Assembly (NCBI GenBank): GCA_958434805.1
Contig: CAUBDX010000048.1
Span: forward strand, 1 to 11,282
From: an uncultured Phocaeicola sp.
GTDB lineage: Bacteria > Bacteroidota > Bacteroidia > Bacteroidales > Bacteroidaceae
Length of the DNA: 11,282 nt
Direction: 5' to 3'
The stretch's first letter is position 1, and every line of letters begins with the position of its first letter. Of this stretch, positions 5,962 to 11,282 are shown piece by piece. The position numbers and the translations under genes were made by a program. Under the pieces are notes generated by a model. It was given only the letters and a program-made list of their open reading frames with translations, made no database searches and was not told the DNA's origin.

Positions 5962-8259
5962 ATGAAAAAGCAAAATTTTATCATCACATCGCTATTTTTA
6001 TTTTGGGTTATAGGAACAACCACTGCACAAACCATTACCGGAAAGGTTACAAACATCCATGCACAAGCCATTGACGGTGCAACCGTCATCCTACAAACCA
6101 TTGATTCTACTTTTGTGGACGCCGTAATCACAGATACCACCGGCTACTTCAGGTTCAACCGGCAACCAGCATCTTATCGGCTGATTTTCCAACACATCAT
6201 GTACGAAACCCTCTTATTGACAACTACAGGAGAAGACGCAGGCACGATTACCCTGAAAAGTAAAGATTATGCTTTGGACGAAGTTATCGTCAAAGGGGAA
6301 CGCCCTCTTGTAAAAGTGGAAGAAGGAAAATTATCGTATGATCTGTCACAACTCACCACACATAGAATCGTGAACAATGCTTATGAAATCCTTCAGCAAT
6401 TACCCGGTGTACAGGAAATAAACGGCAACCTTTCATTAGCAGGCACACACAATCTGAACATTATTTTAAACGGAAGGCCCACAACAATGAGTCACGAACA
6501 GTTGACCATTTTATTAAAAAACACTCCGGCTTCACGTGTAGAAAAGGCAGAAATTATGTATAGCACACCGCCGCAATATCATGTAAGAGGTGCTGCCATC
6601 AACTTACTTTTGAAAGGTTACCGTCCTGAAGAAAGTGGGTTGCAAGGAGAAGTTAACGCCGGATATCTATACAATTACAGAAGTGGCACACAAGGAGGAA
6701 TCAGCCTGCTTTACACCACTCCTAAATGGAATATAGACTTGCTATATAATACCCATTATGAACAAAACAGACAAACAACAGATACGTACTCACATCACAC
6801 CTTAAAAAATAATATATATGATATCTGTCAACACAATGATATTGACAGGAAAGGAATAACACATTATGTACGAACAGGCGCTGAATATAAATTCAATGAT
6901 AATGCTCATATCAATCTAGCCTATACTGGTGTCTTCAACCCTAACAACGATAATCATTCATATTCCGACGGGAACATCACAACCGCAGACAACCGGACAA
7001 AAAAGGAGACTCGAATGCACAATATCGCTTTAGATTATCTCTCTAGCTTCGGTATGAAAGCTGGAATAAACTATACCTCCTACCATTCCGAAAGTCATCA
7101 GCAATTCACCAACAAAGACAACAAGAACCAAACAAGCGAATTTCACACGACTAGCGGACAAACAATAGACCGCTGGAAAATATACGTAGACCAGTCACAC
7201 ACACTACCACGAGAGTGGACCTTAAACTATGGCACCTCTTTAACTTATGCCAGTGACCATAATACTCAGTTCTATCATACCCAAAACGGAACAGACATGA
7301 GCGAACTCAATACAAACAATCGTTATAATGAATATACATATGACTTCTACGTCGGATTCAGCAAAAACATGGGAGAACATTTGTCTTTCAGCGCGTCCAT
7401 AACCGGAGAATATTACAAAACGGCCCGTTATCATGCATGGGCGGCTTATCCTACAACCGAATTAACATACGTAATGACCCCAGCACATATTCTACAACTT
7501 TCATTCACATCAGATAAGACCTATCCCAGCTACTGGGATCTGAGCGAAAGTACCGGCTATATAAGTGGTTATGAAGAAGTACAAGGCAATCCAATGTTAA
7601 AGCCATCCACCGATTATTCCGCAAATCTGAATTATATTTTAAAGAACAAGTATATCTTCAGCCTGGCTTATGATTATCAACCCGATTTATTTCAGCAACT
7701 AGCCTATCAAAGCACAGAACGCCTGGCTTTGATTTACAAAACCTTAAACTGGGATTATCAGCAAAGTTTCTCAGCCACGACTATCATTCCCTTCAAAATC
7801 GGACATTGGTTGGACAGTCACGTCACACTGCAAGCTGAATACCGTCAAGCAAAATGTAACAAATTCTTCGATCTTTCCTTCAACCACAGCAAGTGGATCG
7901 GACTCGCCATGTTACAAAATAATATAATACTTTCTACCAAACCGGATATTCGCATGGAACTGACCGGACTTTATTTGAGCCCATCTATCCAGGGAAGTTA
8001 TGATTTAAATCATATCTGGGCCATCCATACCGGAATACGTTGGAACTTTGCCAACCAAAAAGCAAGTATCCAAGTGAAGGCCAATGATCTGTTCAATTCG
8101 ATGGAAGGCAACATAGATGTGACACTACGTAATAAAGGACAATACATGGACATGCACACCAACAACTATTCACGCAACATAACTTTATCCTTTACCTACA
8201 AGTTCGGAGGGTATAAAGAAAAACAGCATAAACCAATAGATACTTCCCGGTTCAAATAA
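5962..8259 (+). CDS. Outer-membrane beta-barrel protein (TonB-receptor-like, OMP_b-brl type)
   Basis: This 765-residue protein starts with a signal peptide (hydrophobic 7-19, likely cleavage after TTTAQ at 23). A carboxypeptidase-D regulatory-like Ig-type domain spans about 24-98 (TITGKVTNIHAQAIDGATV, TGYFRF). A plug-like segment spans about 107-217 (LDEVIVKGERPLVKV, YEILQQLPGV, LNIILNGRPTTMS, PPQYHVRGAAINLLLK). The remainder alternates aromatic and polar residues as in a large beta-barrel and closes near ITLSFTYKFGG. This is the layout of the Bacteroidetes 'outer membrane beta-barrel family' related to TonB-dependent receptors. It is not a SusC protein, since it is shorter and has no SusD partner. 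The ligand is unknown. It diverges from the kinase-regulator operon, and the intervening operator-like repeats suggest control by that system. The leader is AT-rich with no Shine-Dalgarno. Confidence 0.88.
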   Translation: MKKQNFIITSLFLFWVIGTTTAQTITGKVTNIHAQAIDGATVILQTIDSTFVDAVITDTTGYFRFNRQPASYRLIFQHIMYETLLLTTTGEDAGTITLKSKDYALDEVIVKGERPLVKVEEGKLSYDLSQLTTHRIVNNAYEILQQLPGVQEINGNLSLAGTHNLNIILNGRPTTMSHEQLTILLKNTPASRVEKAEIMYSTPPQYHVRGAAINLLLKGYRPEESGLQGEVNAGYLYNYRSGTQGGISLLYTTPKWNIDLLYNTHYEQNRQTTDTYSHHTLKNNIYDICQHNDIDRKGITHYVRTGAEYKFNDNAHINLAYTGVFNPNNDNHSYSDGNITTADNRTKKETRMHNIALDYLSSFGMKAGINYTSYHSESHQQFTNKDNKNQTSEFHTTSGQTIDRWKIYVDQSHTLPREWTLNYGTSLTYASDHNTQFYHTQNGTDMSELNTNNRYNEYTYDFYVGFSKNMGEHLSFSASITGEYYKTARYHAWAAYPTTELTYVMTPAHILQLSFTSDKTYPSYWDLSESTGYISGYEEVQGNPMLKPSTDYSANLNYILKNKYIFSLAYDYQPDLFQQLAYQSTERLALIYKTLNWDYQQSFSATTIIPFKIGHWLDSHVTLQAEYRQAKCNKFFDLSFNHSKWIGLAMLQNNIILSTKPDIRMELTGLYLSPSIQGSYDLNHIWAIHTGIRWNFANQKASIQVKANDLFNSMEGNIDVTLRNKGQYMDMHTNNYSRNITLSFTYKFGGYKEKQHKPIDTSRFK

Positions 8260-8272
8260 AGCATCATCAATG

Positions 8273-8284
8273 GTATCATGATAC
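8273..8284. repeat. Perfect 12-bp palindrome
   Basis: GTATCATGATAC is a perfect palindrome lying 14 bases after the barrel-gene stop and 4 bases before the terminator hairpin. It could be a small hairpin base, a protein-binding site or chance. Nothing nearby suggests a promoter that it would regulate. Confidence 0.3.
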
Positions 8285-8287
8285 AAT

Positions 8288-8321
8288 AATGAGGGGCAGA
8301 TTCGTACATCCGCCCCTCATT
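8288..8321. terminator. Bidirectional terminator hairpin between convergent genes
   Basis: AATGAGGGGC (8288-8297) pairs perfectly with GCCCCTCATT (8312-8321) across a 14-base loop. It lies between the stop of the barrel gene (8259) and the stop of the protease gene (8325, minus strand). The downstream T-tract is weak in both directions (GATTATTT on plus, ATTG on minus), but its position between convergent genes makes termination for both the likely role. Confidence 0.7.
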
Positions 8322-8324
8322 CGA

Positions 8325-10019
8325 TTATTTCATAACAGAAAGTATCTTACTATATTCAGACTGATTGTTCAATGTCTCAATAGCTTTTTTCAAATCAGGA
8401 TCATCTTTCAAGCGTTGCAATATCGCGCCACGTTGGAAATAATAACGTTTCAAAATCTCCTGAGCAATAGCATCTTTTATCTCTTTCGAGAACCTGTCCA
8501 GCTCATGATCCAAATTATGCGTCAATTTCGTTTCCAAAGCGGCAAACTCCTCTTTTGCCCCATCCATATATCCTTCAAACTCCGCTATTTCTTTCAAGTT
8601 CTTCAGCATCTTCTCACTTTGACGGTCATAAGTAAACTTACGCTTATGTAACATCTTCTTAAAATCAACATAGTCAGCATCTGTTATTGTAAAGTCTTTC
8701 ACTTCCCCTACCTGAGAATGCTTGATACAATATTGGGTAGCATAATCAAAAATCATATCATCATTAAGCAGATAAAACATAATGTTTGGGAAATTTTCAA
8801 CTTTCACCTCCACATCCGGACGAATACCGCCACCATCACGCACTTCACGTCCGGCTGCTGTATGGAATACATTGGTCAGGCTGTCCGGAGTACGAGCCAC
8901 CGACCCGTCAGCATTACGTTTAGCGTAATCAATGGCTTGAATGCATCGTCCGCTGGGAATATAATATTTTGCAGTAGTCACTTTCATGCTACTGTTATAA
9001 GGCAATTCACGAGGTACCTGTACCAACCCTTTACCATACGTACGGCTTCCTACCACAATAGCCCGATCAAGGTCCTGCAAGGAACCTGAAACAATCTCGG
9101 ATGCCGAAGCTGTAGAACCGTCCACTAGCACAGCCAGCGGAATCTCTGTATCTACCGGTTCATTCATTGTTTTGTAAGTGGTACCAGCTTGTTTAATCTT
9201 ACCTTTTGTTACCACAATCTCTTTCCCTTTCGGCACAAAGAAATTCACTACATTCACTGCTTCCCCCAACAAACCGCCACCATTGCCACGCAAATCGAGA
9301 ACAATAGATTTAGCACCTTGCTGTTTCAATTCTATCAATGCCTTCTTTATATCTTTTGAACAGTTCTCTATAGCAAAAGTACTGATAACGATATATCCCA
9401 CATTATTGCCTACGATTCCATAATAAGGTACAGGGTTCGTACGGATGGTAGAACGGGTTATTTTAAATTCCATTGGCACATAAGTACTATCAGAAGTAGG
9501 TCTCTCAACTTTCAACACACAAGTTGTTCCCGGCTCACCACGCAAATTATCACTGACATACGAGGTCAGATCATTGGGAATTCTGTCTCCCTGGGCCATA
9601 TCTTTTCCATTGATCTCCATGATGATATCACCGGCTTTCAGTCCTATTTCGGCAGCAGGGCTTCCTTCGGAAGGTTCAATAATAGCCACACGCTTTCGGG
9701 GAGTATAATAACGTATTACCGATCCGATACCGCCAAACTTTCCACTAGTCATTTCCTTTAGTGTATTATCTTCTTCAGGATAATACTCCGTGTAAGGGTC
9801 GGTCTGCGCCAACATAGCATCAATACCATATTTTATCACTTTCTCAGGATCAATAGTATCAACATAAAACATATCCAATTCCTTGAATATCGCATTGAAG
9901 ATATCCAAGTTTTTTGCTATCTGGAAATTACGGTCATCACCTTTATTAAAACTAAACAAAGCGCTACCTGTCAGGCCCACGCAAATCATTAACAATATTT
10001 TCTTACTATTCCACTTCAT
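8325..10019 (-). CDS. S41-family C-terminal processing protease (CtpA-like)
   Basis: This 564-residue periplasmic serine protease is of the tail-specific/CtpA type, which trims or degrades proteins from their C-termini. An N-terminal hydrophobic segment (about 8-24) acts as signal peptide or anchor. A PDZ domain spans about 90-170, including GSPAAEIGLKAGDIIMEING. The catalytic core holds VLDLRGNGGG (about 240-249), then GSTASASEI with nucleophile S305 and TYGKGLVQ with general base K330. The 25-residue Ser-Lys spacing is that of E. coli Prc and plant CtpA. A helical, charged C-terminal region (about 440-560) extends beyond the core, as in many Bacteroidetes members. I chose the ATG at 10019; a GTG directly before it (10022) would add one residue. 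It follows the kinase gene by about 40 bases and is probably cotranscribed, although a near-consensus TTAATTTG in the gap could be an internal promoter. Confidence 0.93.
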   Translation of the reverse strand: MKWNSKKILLMICVGLTGSALFSFNKGDDRNFQIAKNLDIFNAIFKELDMFYVDTIDPEKVIKYGIDAMLAQTDPYTEYYPEEDNTLKEMTSGKFGGIGSVIRYYTPRKRVAIIEPSEGSPAAEIGLKAGDIIMEINGKDMAQGDRIPNDLTSYVSDNLRGEPGTTCVLKVERPTSDSTYVPMEFKITRSTIRTNPVPYYGIVGNNVGYIVISTFAIENCSKDIKKALIELKQQGAKSIVLDLRGNGGGLLGEAVNVVNFFVPKGKEIVVTKGKIKQAGTTYKTMNEPVDTEIPLAVLVDGSTASASEIVSGSLQDLDRAIVVGSRTYGKGLVQVPRELPYNSSMKVTTAKYYIPSGRCIQAIDYAKRNADGSVARTPDSLTNVFHTAAGREVRDGGGIRPDVEVKVENFPNIMFYLLNDDMIFDYATQYCIKHSQVGEVKDFTITDADYVDFKKMLHKRKFTYDRQSEKMLKNLKEIAEFEGYMDGAKEEFAALETKLTHNLDHELDRFSKEIKDAIAQEILKRYYFQRGAILQRLKDDPDLKKAIETLNNQSEYSKILSVMK

Positions 10020-10062
10020 CACTTTATGTATTTGTGAACCGCAAATTAATACATTATTCTAT

Positions 10063-11049
10063 TCAAGCCTGTAGAAGGGCCTCTATATTTAACTTTATTT
10101 CGTCCCATTTTTTCTTTGATAAGGTTGTACCCACCACTTGTATCACATTGGATGCTAAAATAGAACCTATAATGGAACACTTCTCCAAAGAATAACCACA
10201 AGTCAGTCCATACAGAAAACCTGCTGCATAATAATCTCCCGCGCCAGTGGTATCCACGACTTTTTTTACCGGAGGTACCTCTAGTTTGATGCATTCCGTA
10301 CCTTTCTTTATACATGAACCTTGGGCACCTAGTTTTACTATTACAACACTGCATTTAGAAGCAATTTCATTGATAGCCCCCCATGCATCCTTGCCTGTAT
10401 AAGCCTTTGCCTCTTCCTCATTAGCAAAAACAATATCCACGTATTTAGTTATCAAAATATCGAAGAATTCCAAATCCCCTTCCACAATATTATAACTGGC
10501 CATATCCAAGCAGATTTGCAATCCAGCCTCTTTTCCTAATTGCATAGCACGAAGAATCAATTCATGATCCTGTACCAAATATCCTTCTATATATAGATAT
10601 GCATACCCCTTAAACATATCCAACGTCAGATTTTCGGCTTTCATAGTAGCAGCAGCTCCCAGATAAGTTCCAAAAGTACGTTCCCCATCCGGTGAAATGA
10701 AAGTAGAAGCCACTCCTGTAGGCAAATCACCGGCGAGCAATTTCATGTCAATTCCCTGCTTCAAACCGTTTTTTTTAAAATATTGCCCAAAATCATCGTT
10801 TCCTATCTTTCCGATAAATCCCGGGTGTGCCCCTAGGTTAGCTAACGCCAAAACTGTATTTCCCGCACTTCCCCCTGTAGCTTTATGCGTTTTCATACCA
10901 GAGAATTTACCACTGATTTTCAAAAACTTATCTTCATTTATAAGTTGCATGCTTCCTTTGGGCAAACTCATCTCATCTAGTAGCGAATCATCTTGCAAAG
11001 TAACAAGAACGTCAACCAATGCATTGCCCATTCCAATTATTTTATCCAT
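10063..11049 (-). CDS. PfkB-family carbohydrate/nucleoside kinase (adenosine-kinase-like)
   Basis: This 328-residue cytoplasmic kinase phosphorylates a sugar or nucleoside hydroxyl with ATP. The N-terminal strand with GNALVDVLV (8-16) provides the substrate aspartate. The first PfkB signature is GGSAGNTVLALANLG (59-73) with GKIGNDDFG (80-88). The second is DTTGAGDYYAAGFLYGL (266-282), with the anion-hole GAGD and catalytic base D272. The length is typical of ribokinase and adenosine kinase. The alanine- and glycine-rich N-terminal signature and the overall layout resemble bacterial proteins annotated as adenosine kinase, but substrate choice cannot be read from motifs. The ATG at 11049 sits 18 bases downstream of a perfect -7 box. 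Its only partner is the downstream protease, with no pathway link apparent. Confidence 0.92.
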   Translation of the reverse strand: MDKIIGMGNALVDVLVTLQDDSLLDEMSLPKGSMQLINEDKFLKISGKFSGMKTHKATGGSAGNTVLALANLGAHPGFIGKIGNDDFGQYFKKNGLKQGIDMKLLAGDLPTGVASTFISPDGERTFGTYLGAAATMKAENLTLDMFKGYAYLYIEGYLVQDHELILRAMQLGKEAGLQICLDMASYNIVEGDLEFFDILITKYVDIVFANEEEAKAYTGKDAWGAINEIASKCSVVIVKLGAQGSCIKKGTECIKLEVPPVKKVVDTTGAGDYYAAGFLYGLTCGYSLEKCSIIGSILASNVIQVVGTTLSKKKWDEIKLNIEALLQA

Positions 11050-11067
11050 TTATCTAAAATTTTTCTG

Positions 11068-11075
11068 CAAAGATA
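11068..11075 (-). promoter_or_regulatory. -7 promoter element of the PfkB kinase operon
   Basis: On the minus strand TATCTTTG (perfect TAnnTTTG) lies 18 bases before the kinase start codon, which implies a very short leader. The upstream -33 region on this strand offers only a T-rich run around 11090-11096. The outermost base of this box is shared with the plus-strand -33 element of the tRNA promoter. Confidence 0.55.
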
Positions 11076-11106
11076 TTGCATATTTCGGAAAAACCTATTA
11101 TCTTTG
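11075..11106 (+). promoter_or_regulatory. Promoter of the tRNA-Asn operon
   Basis: The -7 element TATCTTTG (11099-11106) is a perfect TAnnTTTG match. It is preceded after a 20-base spacer by ATTG (11075-11078), a three-of-four match to the TTTG -33 element. Transcription would start around 11111-11114, giving a leader of less than 20 bases before the first tRNA. Confidence 0.6.
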
Positions 11107-11110
11107 CACC

Positions 11111-11222
11111 GCATTTGAGAGAAAAACCTTCTTCGTTAGCTCAGTCGGTTAGAGCATCTGACTGTTAATCAGAGGGTCCTTGGTTCAAGTCCAAGACGAA
11201 GAGCACTTTTAAAGTCAAATGC
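11111..11222. repeat. 8-bp inverted repeat bracketing the first tRNA-Asn
   Basis: GCATTTGA (11111-11118) and its perfect complement TCAAATGC (11215-11222) each lie exactly 11 bases from the tRNA, one in the leader and one in the trailer. In the precursor they could pair and extend the acceptor stem beyond two 11-base internal-loop strands. No equivalent is checkable for the second tRNA because the window ends. Confidence 0.45.
11130..11203 (+). tRNA. tRNA-Asn (anticodon GUU)
   Basis: The 74 bases fold into a full cloverleaf. The acceptor TCTTCGT pairs with ACGAAGA over 7 perfect pairs, the D-stem is GCTC/GAGC, and the anticodon stem is TCTGA/TCAGA. The anticodon loop CTGTTAA puts GTT at 11164-11166. 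The T-stem CTTGG/CCAAG encloses TTCAAGT, and the discriminator base is G. The 3' CCA is not encoded (CAC follows), so it must be added by the CCA-adding enzyme. It is the first gene of a tandem pair. Confidence 0.97.
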
Positions 11223-11228
11223 AAATTT

Positions 11229-11282
11229 TCTTCGTTAGCTCAGTCGGTTAGAGCATCTGACTGTTAATCAGAGGGTCCTTGG
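11229..11282 (+). tRNA. tRNA-Asn (anticodon GUU), second copy, cut by window end
   Basis: The 54 visible bases are identical to the first 54 of the preceding tRNA, with GTT at 11263-11265. It starts 25 bases after the first copy ends, so the two are almost certainly processed from one transcript. The T-stem and 3' acceptor strand lie beyond the window. Confidence 0.95.

Noticed and set aside
8289..8651. 120-codon plus-strand frame opposite the protease 3' end
   Set aside because: It begins within the terminator hairpin and is antisense to the conserved S41 protease. The translation has no recognisable features.
10697..11152. 151-codon plus-strand frame running into the tRNA gene
   Set aside because: It is antisense to the PfkB kinase and extends across a promoter and part of a tRNA, which is incompatible with a real coding gene.
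11130..11203. Attachment site of an integrated element at the tRNA
   Set aside because: No integrase gene, partial tRNA 3'-end duplication or change in gene content is seen next to it. The second copy extends from its own 5' end and looks like a full tRNA gene.
11130..11282. CRISPR-like or tandem-repeat array at the right edge
   Set aside because: The repeated unit is a complete tRNA-Asn with a perfect cloverleaf, so the repetition is a tRNA cluster.

Overview
The window looks like chromosome from a gut Bacteroidales bacterium, most likely Bacteroides or Phocaeicola. That placement is inferred from: several perfect matches to the Bacteroidetes -7 promoter element TAnnTTTG; start regions that mostly lack Shine-Dalgarno sequences; an outer-membrane barrel protein with a carboxypeptidase-D-like N-terminal domain beside a two-component system; and AT-rich intergenic DNA. 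No 16S or other taxonomic marker is present, so the species is not resolved.

Layout from left to right. (1) Positions 1-74 hold the last codons of an unidentified gene, followed by about 316 bases with no convincing gene. (2) An IS21-family insertion sequence (about 391-2865) carries the istA transposase and the istB ATPase overlapping by 14 bases. It is visibly more G+C-rich than its surroundings. (3) Directly to its right is a tandem GNAT acetyltransferase gene that has lost its 5' end. The missing part is not on the left side of the element, and no target duplication is visible, so simple insertion does not explain the junction. (4) On the minus strand lie a sensor histidine kinase and an OmpR/PhoB-type response regulator in one operon. 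(5) Diverging from them on the plus strand is a 765-residue outer-membrane beta-barrel protein. The shared intergenic region carries three TTAAC half-sites spaced exactly 11 bp apart, just upstream of a TAnnTTTG box. (6) On the minus strand, a PfkB-family sugar/nucleoside kinase is followed after 40 bases by a CtpA-type S41 protease. A bidirectional hairpin separates the protease from the barrel gene. (7) At the right edge are two identical tRNA-Asn(GUU) genes in tandem, the second cut by the window end. They are driven by a promoter back-to-back with that of the kinase.

The best functional unit is regions 4-5. The kinase has a periplasmic sensor domain, the regulator has a winged-helix DNA-binding domain, and the 11-bp repeats have the geometry of PhoB/OmpR-class operators placed for activation of the barrel gene. 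The remainder is ordinary housekeeping or mobile DNA. I did not find a clearly new defence or mobile system. The items most worth checking are the 11-bp operator, the truncated GNAT junction, and the inverted repeat that symmetrically brackets the first tRNA-Asn.
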